The notes under the pieces were generated by a model. The model had not been told where the DNA came from, searched no databases, and worked only from the letters and a program-made list of their open reading frames with translations. This document shows positions 54,413 to 62,970 of a stretch of 64,000 bases of DNA, in pieces; within the stretch, counting starts at the first letter, position 1; each line of letters starts with the position of its first letter. A program made the translations under genes and the position numbers. This DNA comes from Maribacter aquimaris (GTDB taxonomy: Bacteria; Bacteroidota; Bacteroidia; Flavobacteriales; Flavobacteriaceae), in contig NZ_JABTCF010000001.1 in the NCBI RefSeq assembly GCF_014596745.1, forward strand, positions 868,001 through 932,000, in the 5' to 3' direction.

Positions 54413-55429
54413 CTACCTAGAAAAAATATGATGCTGTGTTGCCGTAAAATAGTCCCGGAATATTTGGTTCAAGGCATGGTTTTCCCTACTAGCCTTAACG
54501 CCCAATCCTGGAAATACCCCAATAATATTCTTGGAAATCATTTGTACCGATACCGAAGCTTCTTTATGTATTTCGTGAATGAATCGGTCCTCCAAAACCT
54601 TATTAGCCATAATCCTGTTTTCCACCTCTTTGGCATACCTGAACATTTTCCGGTTGGAATCTGTGATAATATGCTCCAAATCGCACAAAGTTTCCTTGGG
54701 CATAATAGAAATAGCCTCTTCCAATAAGTGTTCGGCCATGCCTATATAATTTGCCCAAAGCGTTAAATCGGCAAAAACAGAAAATCCAATTTTAAATATC
54801 GGCTGAGGCAGATAGTACTTGTTATATAGAAAAGCACAACTTTTATGCACCAACACATCCTTAACCTCAAAAGATTGGGTAGCCGTAGCCTTTAACCCCA
54901 TGGTGTTCCAATCATCGATGATCCGTACCTTATCCTTTGGCACAATAAAGGACAACACTTTTGGGGACCCATCTTCATTTTTCAATATGCTTCCTTTTTT
55001 GACTATTTCAGCATTTAGGGTAAAATGCGTCAGATAAGGAGCTCCTGTCGCATAGTGCCATATACCCGAGATTTGATAAGAATCACCAAATATTTCGGCC
55101 GTACCGGAAACACCGCCGCTTCCTCCAAAGCAAGCAGCGTATGTAGCATCAAGGAATATTTCTTTCGCTTTACCTGGCTGTAAATTTCCAATAAAATAAT
55201 TAGCCCCGCTACAAAGGGTTACCGTCCATCCTAAACTCCCATCGATTTTCGCCAATTCCTTTAGTGCGGTCAAACCTTGGGTGAGGGAGGACTCCAAACC
55301 ACCATAGGTCTTTGGTACCCATATATTCCATAGATTTTCCTTTTTGATCCAATTCAATACCTCTGAAGGTAAAACCTCGGCCCCAAAACACTGTTCCCTA
55401 AGCTCTTGCCGCTTGTCTTCCTGTATCAT
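54413..55429 (-). CDS. Acyl-CoA-dehydrogenase-like flavoprotein in the TPP-riboswitch operon
   Basis: The 338-residue protein has the acyl-CoA dehydrogenase/flavin monooxygenase fold: VLNWIKKENLWNIWVPKTYG, DGSLGWTVTLCSGANYFIG, WHYATGAPYLTHFTLN, and WNTMGLKATATQSFEVKDVL (the FAD-binding middle). It is shorter than catabolic acyl-CoA dehydrogenases (about 380) and closer to HsaA/DszC-like members. The catalytic Glu of classical dehydrogenases is not evident. Its start overlaps the pnuT gene by 32 bp, so it is co-expressed under the TPP riboswitch. A role in salvage or oxidation of a thiamine-related compound is inference. Confidence 0.8.
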   Translation of the reverse strand: MIQEDKRQELREQCFGAEVLPSEVLNWIKKENLWNIWVPKTYGGLESSLTQGLTALKELAKIDGSLGWTVTLCSGANYFIGNLQPGKAKEIFLDATYAACFGGSGGVSGTAEIFGDSYQISGIWHYATGAPYLTHFTLNAEIVKKGSILKNEDGSPKVLSFIVPKDKVRIIDDWNTMGLKATATQSFEVKDVLVHKSCAFLYNKYYLPQPIFKIGFSVFADLTLWANYIGMAEHLLEEAISIMPKETLCDLEHIITDSNRKMFRYAKEVENRIMANKVLEDRFIHEIHKEASVSVQMISKNIIGVFPGLGVKASRENHALNQIFRDYFTATQHHIFSR

Positions 55430-56000
55430 TCAAAATTATTTTTCTCCATTTAAAATATCCTGAGGTTCCAACCGCAAACAAAAAAATGGTCAATCCCGCA
55501 TATATGTACAGTTCTTTATAGAAGAGCAACGGAATGGAAATTATATTGCTAATATTCAGGTATATCCAATTTTCCATCTTTCTTTTGGCCATGAGCCACA
55601 TTCCGGCCCAGGCGAATGCGTTTACTGCAGCATCCCAAATAGGAACATCGGAATTGGTATAAAACTTAAGCCAGTAGACCATTAGGGTAAAACAAAGAAG
55701 TACAATTCCCATTGCTTTTATTTGCTCCGATCTATTGGAATACGAAATAGGGGTTTCTTCTTTTTGGCGACCAAATTTCCAATAAAACCACCCATAGATA
55801 CTCATCACCAAATAATAGAGGTTGATTAAAATATCGGCATAAAGTTGTGATTGGTAAAGCACCCACAGACTTATGAGGATCGCCACAATACCAAATAAAT
55901 AGTTATGAATATTGTTGTTCCTCGCCAAGAGCACCTGAAATACACCAAGCACAGTTCCCAATGCTTGCAACCCTATAAGATGTGTGAAAAAATCCTCCAT
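55398..56000 (-). CDS. pnuT: PnuT-type thiamine transporter (PnuC family)
   Basis: The 200-residue membrane protein has about six to seven helices and the PnuC-family features (IHNYLFGIVAILISLWVLYQ, then NLYYLVMSIYGWFYWKFG, and WIYLNISNIISIPLLFYKELY with LTIFLFAVGTSGYFKW). PnuC relatives move nicotinamide riboside, riboflavin or thiamine. The TPP riboswitch in the leader (56078-56161) points to thiamine, so PnuT is the better name. The next gene overlaps its end. Confidence 0.85.
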   Translation of the reverse strand: MEDFFTHLIGLQALGTVLGVFQVLLARNNNIHNYLFGIVAILISLWVLYQSQLYADILINLYYLVMSIYGWFYWKFGRQKEETPISYSNRSEQIKAMGIVLLCFTLMVYWLKFYTNSDVPIWDAAVNAFAWAGMWLMAKRKMENWIYLNISNIISIPLLFYKELYIYAGLTIFLFAVGTSGYFKWRKIILNDTGRQAARA

Positions 56001-56077
56001 TACAATTCCCTGACCAAAATTAATGCAATGGGAAGATGAAGTTCATATCGATGGCGGAAACGCTATATCGACTTAAA

Positions 56078-56161
56078 TCCCTACGCCGGCATTATCCGGA
56101 TCAGGTTCAGGGCAAATTACCCTTGGGTATCATCTCAGCCCGCCTTTCGGCAAGCACCCCA
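56078..56161 (-). promoter_or_regulatory. TPP riboswitch (THI element) of the pnuT operon
   Basis: Read leftward, the sequence begins GGGGTGCTTG, continues GGCTGAGATGATACCC, then CCTGAACCTGATCCGG and GTAGGGA: the conserved core of the THI box with both helices. It sits upstream of pnuT and would repress it when thiamine pyrophosphate is plentiful. Confidence 0.95.
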
Positions 56162-56370
56162 TTTCAAAAACAAAGCTAAAACTATTTTTTGGGTTACAAA
56201 CCCTATTGGGGCATGGAAATAAATAATAATCCCCATAAATATTGCCGTACAGTTTATATAGACGCCTAGGACCCTTCATACCATATACAATCAAGGGATA
56301 CCGTTTTGAATTCAAACATCCTAGAAGAAAGCACGAGCTATAGGAAGGATTTTACCCCTTTCATCTTTGT

Positions 56371-56412
56371 AACCAAAAAATCCGATTATTTTCATGATTG
56401 GATTTTTTGGTT
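56371..56412 (-). terminator. Terminator after the DUF4861 gene
   Basis: AACCAAAAAATCC and GGATTTTTTGGTT form a 13-bp perfect stem with a 16-nt loop that can pair further. It is AT-rich and symmetric, so it could act in both directions. It lies 65 bp past the end of the DUF4861 gene. Confidence 0.75.
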
Positions 56413-56476
56413 AGTGCCTAGAACACAACAACTTCGCGCTTACAACGACAATTTCATACAGCCGCTTAATGAATTG

Positions 56477-57724
56477 TTATAATTTACTGATTTTCAATGG
56501 ATTATTTATTTTTACGGCATAATCCTTCAAATAAGCATTCCAATCTTCCTTTGTGGAAAATTGTCCGCTTTTTTCCCAACCAAAACCTGCATAATACGAT
56601 ACTTTACCATCAGTAACCTTCAAATGTGCATATAAATTACTTTCATCCGTTTTGTTGGTCAAATAATTCTCAGAACCGGTCATAGTGCCTTTAAGGGCAA
56701 CAATACCCGTTCCTAATTCGGAATCGCCATGGGGTTCCCAGTAACTCACCCAACCGTGATCTACCTGAGTAGTTATTTCCCCGTCTTTTTCATGTGAGGT
56801 AAGTCCTATTGCAACCGTATCCGTTCCTTTTACCTCGACAACGAACTTGGATAAGTTAGTACCGTAATCGAGGGAGATATACTTTCTTTCGGATATGGTT
56901 TTATCTCCTGCCTGCCATGGGGCATAGTCCAACCAAAAACTTGTCCGTATCGGACCCGTTTCCAGCGTCTTCCACTTGGTGAAATTTTTGGATAAATAAT
57001 AGGTTGTGTCCACCTTAACGGCCACTCCCCCAACGCCACGGCTAGAACCGACATGAAAATTATCCAAACCCTCACCCGTATCCACATGGTAGGAACCTTC
57101 CGTTTTCAAATCTTTATAATACCACTTGTTAATAATCGGATAATCCACCCTTTTAAGCCAAGCATCTATTCCGCTGGACAAGGTTCCTCCCGGAATATTC
57201 TCCTCGATCATTTTCTGGGCTACCGGACCATACGTTCTAAAGGCCACCCGATTGTTCTCCCAAGCATAATCATCTGTACGTTCGGGTACAAAACGGGAAT
57301 AACAGCTTGGAATCGTATCCTTGGGGGCTACTTTAACCTTCAGGACAACCTCAAAAGTCCTTGATGAATTTGCCTTTATTTCAGGTTGAAACAACAATAC
57401 ATCCAGAGTACCGTCACCATTCGTATCACTTAACTGTGAAACTAATTCTTCCTTAGTCTGGGAATCAACGACCACATAGGCTTTGGAAGCATCCTGGGCT
57501 TTGTCTTCTTTTTTCAAATCTTCAAGCGCTATTTCCACGGTTTCAAAAGAACGATCCATATCCAAATCATTCGTGACCATAAATTTTGGAGCTGTTGCCT
57601 GCTCATCGGCGCAGCTAAATACCAGCAAACAAGCGAACGCCAGATAAAGAAAATGTAAATTCCGTGTCATATTCATAGTTTTATTCATTTGATGGTTTAC
57701 CGATAGTGGCCAAAATACCGCCAT
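56477..57724 (-). CDS. DUF4861-family secreted protein
   Basis: The long frame has 415 residues, but the better start is MTRNLHFLYLAFACLLVFSC, a lipoprotein signal (about residue 19 of the long frame). The mature part is beta-rich, with YVVVDSQTKEELVSQLSD, WENNRVAFRTYGPVAQ, and VGGVAVKVDTTYYLSKNFTKW. DUF4861 proteins are found in Bacteroidetes polysaccharide loci, often beside KduD-type dehydrogenases and lyases, which is the context here. The start overlaps the kduD relic by about 44 bp in the long frame. The biochemical role is uncertain. Confidence 0.75.
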   Translation of the reverse strand: MAVFWPLSVNHQMNKTMNMTRNLHFLYLAFACLLVFSCADEQATAPKFMVTNDLDMDRSFETVEIALEDLKKEDKAQDASKAYVVVDSQTKEELVSQLSDTNGDGTLDVLLFQPEIKANSSRTFEVVLKVKVAPKDTIPSCYSRFVPERTDDYAWENNRVAFRTYGPVAQKMIEENIPGGTLSSGIDAWLKRVDYPIINKWYYKDLKTEGSYHVDTGEGLDNFHVGSSRGVGGVAVKVDTTYYLSKNFTKWKTLETGPIRTSFWLDYAPWQAGDKTISERKYISLDYGTNLSKFVVEVKGTDTVAIGLTSHEKDGEITTQVDHGWVSYWEPHGDSELGTGIVALKGTMTGSENYLTNKTDESNLYAHLKVTDGKVSYYAGFGWEKSGQFSTKEDWNAYLKDYAVKINNPLKISKL

Positions 57725-58403
57725 CTACATATAAGACGTGGCCATTAACGAAATTACTGGCCTTGGAAGCCAAGAAAATTGCCGCACCGGCCAAATCTTC
57801 AGGCTCTCCCCATCTTGCGGCAGGCGTTCTACTGATTATGAAATCATTGAAGGGATGCCCGTCCACACGAATCGGAGCCGTCTGTGAAGTCGCAAAATAT
57901 CCAGGGCCAATTCCATTGGTCTGGATGTTGAACTTGGCCCATTCGGTGGCCATATTCTTCGTCAACATTTTGAGTCCGCCTTTTGCTGCAGCATAGGCAC
58001 TGACGGAATCCCGACCCAATTCGCTCATCATTGAGCAAATATTGATGATCTTTCCGCCACCTCTTTCGATCATTCCTTTCACAACATACTTGGACACAAT
58101 AAAGGGACTCACTAAATCAACCTTTATAACCGCCTCAAAATCGGCAACTTCCATATCGATCATTGGGGTTCTTTTGATTATTCCCGCATTATTGATCAGG
58201 ATATCAATCGGTCCAACTTCCGCTTCAATTTTCTTAATACTTGCTATAACGGCCATCTCATCGGTGACATCAAAAATATACCCATGGGCATCGATCCCTT
58301 CGGATTTGTATTCATCAACGGCGCTATTCACTTTTTCCAACGAAGTACGTTCGTTTACCACGATTTTCGCGCCAGCATGGCCCAAACCTTTCGCCATCGC
58401 CAT
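57681..58403 (-). pseudogene. kduD: KduD-like 2-dehydro-3-deoxy-gluconate 5-dehydrogenase lacking its N-terminus
   Basis: The 240-residue frame has the SDR core (ILINNAGIIKRTPMIDM, NICSMMSELGRDSVSAYAAAKGG, with catalytic Ser, Tyr and Lys, and the VDGGILATIG tail) and agrees with KduD/gluconate 5-dehydrogenases. The first 20-25 residues with the cofactor motif TGxxxGxG are absent: the frame opens at MAMAKGLGHAGAKIVVNERT. Directly upstream the DNA continues into a fragment of a different gene (58404-58563). The protein should not bind NAD(P) normally. Confidence 0.8.
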
Positions 58404-58563
58404 TTCTTAGCTTAAGATTCCAGCCATCCCAATTTTAACCATTGAATAAATCCACAAAACCTTTATCTTTTGATTCCCTTTCCTGCGCTCGGGAAATGGC
58501 TGTTGACAAGCTAAAGAAGATAACAATTAGCCCTAATCCCTTAATTCGGAGTTGATATTTCAT
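58398..58563 (-). pseudogene. N-terminal fragment of a DUF1080 (3-keto-disaccharide hydrolase) gene
   Basis: Leftward from the ATG at 58563 a frame encodes a signal peptide (LGLIVIFFSLSTAISRAQ), then KGFVDLFNG, a TAA stop at 58437-58435, and continues in the same frame as NWDGWNLKLRNGDGE. This is the well-known start of DUF1080 domains. The sequence then switches, without a gap, into the kduD frame. The gene has therefore lost all but its first 55 codons and also has an internal stop. Confidence 0.8.
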
Positions 58564-58582
58564 TGGAGTTCGAATTAATTTA

Positions 58583-60991
58583 TTATTCTAATATTTCAAA
58601 TTTCCCACTTAGCCGAATGTTTTCCGATGAGCTCCCTACCAAAACACGAAATGTACCCGGTTCAACCGTCCAGTTCATATTTTTGTCCAGTAACTCCAAA
58701 TCATCGGGATGTAGCGTAAATTTTACGGTTTTTGTTTCCCCCGGCAACAAATGCACCCGTTCAAATCCCCGTAACTGACTTTCATATGTGGTAACACTAC
58801 TGACCTCATCTTTTAGATAAAGCTGTACCACCTCATCCCCAGCCCGAGACCCTGAATTACGGACTTCAAAAGAAATCTGTATATCCGCTTGGGACTTGGC
58901 CTGGTTCGGACTGACCTTTAAATTATCATACTCAAAGGTCGTATAGCTAAGTCCATAACCAAAGGGATACAAAGACCCCAATACCCTTGTGCGCCCAAAT
59001 CCATTGGAACCTACCTCGGGTTGACTTGCCTGTGAACCCGGTTTAAAAGGGAAATTCAATGGAATCTGCCCTACACTTTTGGGAAAGGTGGTCGTGAGCT
59101 TACCTCCAGGATTGTAATCCCCGAATAGGGTTTCAGCAATAACCTCCCCTGCGGAGGCACTTGGAAACCAAGCCTCGAGAATTGCAGGTATATATTTATT
59201 CTCCCAATTGATCGTCAGCGGTTGCCCATTTATAAGCACCAACACTAAAGGTTTGCCCGTTGCATACAAGGCCTGGAGCAATTGCAATTGCCTTCCGGGG
59301 AGTCCCAGACCAGAACGCGACATACTTTCCCCCACACGCTTATCATCCTCGCCAACTACGGCAATTACAATATCGGATATTTTGGCTTTTTCAACAGCTG
59401 CGTCAATTCGGGCCTGTTCCTCATTTGACAATGGGGTTGGTATAATTTCAGACTCAGGCCATGTAGGATCCACCACATCACAACCCTTTTCATAAGTTAC
59501 CTGTAGCTTTCCCTCAGCGTAATCCTTAATCCCCTGGTACACGGTTACTTCTGGGTTATCCGCAGGTCCGTACCTACTGAACATATAATTGACTTCCTTG
59601 GCCAATGGGCCAGTTACCAATATATTCTTTATCTTACTTATGTCTAACGGAAGTAAATTATCCTCATTTTTTAAAAGAACGAGTGATTCCCTATTGATTT
59701 TTTTCGCAAAAGCCTCATCCTTATCGGTGTGTACCAATGTATCGGCTGCTTTTGTATTTTCAACAAAAGGGCTATCGAATAATCCCAATTCAAATTTCAC
59801 CCGTAATATTTCAGAAACCCTTTGATCAATGATCTTCATTGACAACCTACCCCCTTTTATTAGTTCCCTTAGGGGGCCTATAAAAGATTCCGGGGTTCTA
59901 AAGGTGGTACGCACATTCAAACCCGCCTCAACAACCTGTCTTATGGCTTCCTTATAGTCGATAGCGACATGGTGTTTATCGGATACATATTCCACCGCCT
60001 CACTATCTGAAACCACATACCCCTTAAAACCATATTTCTCACGTAGCAACTCCGTTAAAAAATAATGGCTTGCCGTAACGGGGACACCATCATAGTCATT
60101 ATAACTACTCATTACCCCCAAAGGTGACGCTTCCTCAATAACCCTCTTAAAGGGATACAAATACATTTGATGCATTTCCCTTGGTGCCACATGTGGGTCG
60201 GTTCTGGCTTCCCCATCACGAGCCCCTTTGGGAACACTATAGACCGCAAAATGCTTTAATGTTGCGGCAACACCTTTCGATTGTATCCCTAGGGTCATTT
60301 GTTTACCCATTTCGGCAATATGGAAAGGATCTTCCCCATAACACTCCAAAACCCTTCCCCAACGAGGATCACGTGCTACATCCAAAATAGGGGCATAAAC
60401 ATTGGTATACCCCAACGCTTTGGCCTCCCGGCCCACAATCTGTCCCGCCTTATACACCAAATTCTTGTTCCAAGTACTCCCGATACCTATTGGAGCCGGA
60501 AGTGGCGTTGCTTTTTTATGGCAAAGTCCATGGATACCCTCATTGGTGAAGTCTACTGGGATTCCCAAGCGCGTTTCCTCTACAAACCATTTCTGGACTG
60601 TATTTATTGCATCGGCATGGGTGCTGAAGGGGAAAGAATATTCAGTATGGGTTTTTTCTTGATTCCAAATCGTATTCAAATGTTCATCAATATTACCAAT
60701 ACCATCTTTCCAAACCTTGTTCTTCCAATCAGGTGTTGGCAATTCATCCTGCAATACCCTGGCATACCCATAAAGCGTAGCCATCTGGCAGGTTTTTTCA
60801 TCCACGTTCATTAATGAAACGAGGTTTTTCACCCTAGCTTCCCTAGGTGCTTTCGAATCTTCATAAACATCCTTTATTCCATTCTTATTAAAATCGATCC
60901 AATCTTTATGGTAAATAGAACTTTTTTCGGTTTTCATTCCGATACAGAAAAAGAAAACCGTAAAAATTGATATGATTTTAAATTGCCCCAT
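58583..60991 (-). CDS. Glycoside hydrolase family 3 (beta-glucosidase/xylosidase-like)
   Basis: The 802-residue protein has an N-terminal signal-like segment (FKIISIFTVFFFCIGMK), the GH3 barrel with nucleophile Asp in KGYVVSDSEAVEYV (near 328), an alpha/beta sandwich domain (DNLLPLDISKIKNILVTGPL) and a C-terminal fibronectin-III-like domain (SFEVRNSGSRAGDEVVQLYL). It is intact. It would act on beta-linked glucose, xylose or arabinose side groups. It lies 10 bp from the next gene upstream (61002) and follows it in a leftward unit of surface and periplasmic sugar genes. Confidence 0.9.
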   Translation of the reverse strand: MGQFKIISIFTVFFFCIGMKTEKSSIYHKDWIDFNKNGIKDVYEDSKAPREARVKNLVSLMNVDEKTCQMATLYGYARVLQDELPTPDWKNKVWKDGIGNIDEHLNTIWNQEKTHTEYSFPFSTHADAINTVQKWFVEETRLGIPVDFTNEGIHGLCHKKATPLPAPIGIGSTWNKNLVYKAGQIVGREAKALGYTNVYAPILDVARDPRWGRVLECYGEDPFHIAEMGKQMTLGIQSKGVAATLKHFAVYSVPKGARDGEARTDPHVAPREMHQMYLYPFKRVIEEASPLGVMSSYNDYDGVPVTASHYFLTELLREKYGFKGYVVSDSEAVEYVSDKHHVAIDYKEAIRQVVEAGLNVRTTFRTPESFIGPLRELIKGGRLSMKIIDQRVSEILRVKFELGLFDSPFVENTKAADTLVHTDKDEAFAKKINRESLVLLKNEDNLLPLDISKIKNILVTGPLAKEVNYMFSRYGPADNPEVTVYQGIKDYAEGKLQVTYEKGCDVVDPTWPESEIIPTPLSNEEQARIDAAVEKAKISDIVIAVVGEDDKRVGESMSRSGLGLPGRQLQLLQALYATGKPLVLVLINGQPLTINWENKYIPAILEAWFPSASAGEVIAETLFGDYNPGGKLTTTFPKSVGQIPLNFPFKPGSQASQPEVGSNGFGRTRVLGSLYPFGYGLSYTTFEYDNLKVSPNQAKSQADIQISFEVRNSGSRAGDEVVQLYLKDEVSSVTTYESQLRGFERVHLLPGETKTVKFTLHPDDLELLDKNMNWTVEPGTFRVLVGSSSENIRLSGKFEILE

Positions 60992-61001
60992 TCTTATAAT
61001 T

Positions 61002-62192
61002 TTATTCAGTGAAACTCGTATTGATGTCTTCCAGGCTTACCCCAAACATTTTTTTTGATATGACGTCCAACGCTGCTACTTCCCCTTGCAAATGGATAGT
61101 AGTTTGCCTATGAATCATGGTTTCGCCAGGAATTAACGCTGCTGCCGGCGACGAGGTTTCCAATTCATAAAATGGTCCCAATGGTGGCGCTCCTGGTTCT
61201 GATGAGCCATCATTATATGCATTGATAACATCACCCGAATAAGGCTCTTCTTGGTATTCCCATGAAGAATTGACAAATCCGTTTGGCGCATCTTGAATAT
61301 TATATGTGACCAATGTTATAACTTGTTGGTTTGCATCATAGCTTCCTGCAACCCCTTTTGTCCGTTTAGGGTTGATTCCGATTTTACTGCGTTTGGTACC
61401 ATCGCCCTTTAAAAAAAGTACATCATCTTCCACCTTTAAATATTCTTTGGGGACTTTTCCAAAGTAATCGTCCTTTACTTTTTGTCCTAATGTAGTTGAA
61501 TCGCCTTCCTTGAAGGGGATCACAACAGTGGTTTCCGGTGAGGGATTATACATACCCAATAACCAAATAGATGGTAATCCGGTTTCTGCAATCCAAGGGT
61601 CGTTACCTACATTGGTTATTCTATTATCCGTCTCATAGGCAACGAAATCAACTTTATTGGAAAGTTTTTCTCCTATTATGGTTTCTATAGCTCCCTTATC
61701 CAAGAGACGAATATTGCGCTCTATTTTCATATTGAAAATAGTACCATTATAATTTAAAAGTTCACATTGATGTTCAAAACCTACCATATTCCCGGTACGT
61801 TTTACCAATTGAAAAGGATCCGTATCAATGGCTGCCGGAGTCTTCCATTCTGAAAATTCAAAACTGCTTCCTGGTTTAAAGAACAAAGCGTTTTGCCCCC
61901 CTTCCGGACCCAACCAGAATCGTTCTTCACCTCCAAAAATATATATTTGGTCTTCCAGCTTTCCTTTGCGTTCCCCTGCTGATAAAAAACCTGCTTCAAC
62001 TACTTTTTTATTGATCCATCCAAAACCAATACCCTCAGAAGAATCCGTGGTGCTCGTCATCACCCGCCCTTGGTATTGGGGTGCGATAGCAATAGAACCA
62101 TTACTTGTACTCAATAAGATGATTTCGGTATGGTCTTTAAGGAATGACACGTCTTCTTTAAAACTACTTTCTTTTTTGCTACATCCAATCAT
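61002..62192 (-). CDS. DUF6786-like putative lipoprotein with an eroded signal sequence
   Basis: The 396-residue frame starts MIGCSKKESS. In-frame codons before the ATG read SIFISII and then a stop, so the lipobox MIGC lacks most of its signal peptide. A second frame just upstream starts MWRVNQFLF and would join by a frameshift. The rest is beta-sandwich-like with no gaps: IAPQYQGRVMTSTTDSSEG, FWLGPEGGQNALFF, LPSIWLLGMYNPSPETTVV and GEVAALDVISKKMFGV. This resembles DUF6786 proteins of Bacteroidetes carbohydrate loci; the family call is moderate. Export may be lost. Confidence 0.6.
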   Translation of the reverse strand: MIGCSKKESSFKEDVSFLKDHTEIILLSTSNGSIAIAPQYQGRVMTSTTDSSEGIGFGWINKKVVEAGFLSAGERKGKLEDQIYIFGGEERFWLGPEGGQNALFFKPGSSFEFSEWKTPAAIDTDPFQLVKRTGNMVGFEHQCELLNYNGTIFNMKIERNIRLLDKGAIETIIGEKLSNKVDFVAYETDNRITNVGNDPWIAETGLPSIWLLGMYNPSPETTVVIPFKEGDSTTLGQKVKDDYFGKVPKEYLKVEDDVLFLKGDGTKRSKIGINPKRTKGVAGSYDANQQVITLVTYNIQDAPNGFVNSSWEYQEEPYSGDVINAYNDGSSEPGAPPLGPFYELETSSPAAALIPGETMIHRQTTIHLQGEVAALDVISKKMFGVSLEDINTSFTE

Positions 62193-62386
62193 AATAATGG
62201 AAATAAAAATTGATTAACCCTCCACATCCTTAAAGGTCAGGATTTTAATACTTAATCCATAACCAAACCTGATATTCATAGTAATTATGTCCTTTATTTT
62301 ATCAAGATTCAATTGATTTGTTTGATCAACACCACACTCCAAGGACTAATCTCCCGTTTAATGACAAGTTATCCCTTTGCATTGGC

Positions 62387-62890
62387 CTATAGGAATTCCG
62401 TTTTTATGGTATTTGCGTAATCTTTCATCACTTTTATCTGTTCCCTCGTTGGTGGCTCTGGTTTTCCCATCGCTTCCCAGAAATTATGGATGTTACCATG
62501 ATCTTTATCCATGATTTCGATTTTAAACGCAGCTCCTGGTTTTAGGATGGTAAATGATAAATCAAGTGGTTTGGAAGTTCCTTCTTCCCCTTTATTGGTT
62601 CCAGAAGGAACTGCATCAACATATTCTCTCGGATAGCTGTATGCCAAGGCGACATTCTGAGGATCCAATACGGTAACATAGTCTGGAATGGTTGATTCCG
62701 GACCACCTTGTATCGCTTTTCGAACATGAATGATCGCTTCATCAACAATATCAATTTTGACCATTAGGCTATCTTGTTGAATAGTTACGGCATGCTCAGA
62801 TTTCTCAACGTTATACTTGAATTTTGATTGACAACCCATGGCCAAGAACACTAATAAAACAATAAACAAGGTTTTAGTATATCTTGTCAT
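62387..62890 (-). pseudogene. Chimeric remnant: N-terminus of a GH31-like enzyme joined to a GH39-like C-terminus
   Basis: The 167-residue frame opens with a lipoprotein signal (LVFLAMGC) and a GH31 N-terminal domain strand pattern (HAVTIQQDSLMVKIDIVDEA, PDYVTVLDPQNV). It then passes within the frame into a stretch typical of the C-terminus of GH39-type beta-xylosidases (KIEIMDKDHGNIHNFWEAMG, PEPPTREQIKVMKDY). Neither catalytic domain is present. I infer an in-frame deletion between two neighbouring glycoside hydrolase genes. The assignment of the two parents is from motif memory and needs a search. Confidence 0.6.
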
Positions 62891-62970
62891 AGCTAATTTA
62901 TTTTTCAGTATTGAAATGCATTCCCCGATATAAAAGGAAATGTTGATTTTTTGAATATGCTATCGTGCTT

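Noticed and set aside
55398-56000. PnuC as a nicotinamide riboside transporter
   Set aside because: The TPP riboswitch in its leader makes thiamine the better substrate call.
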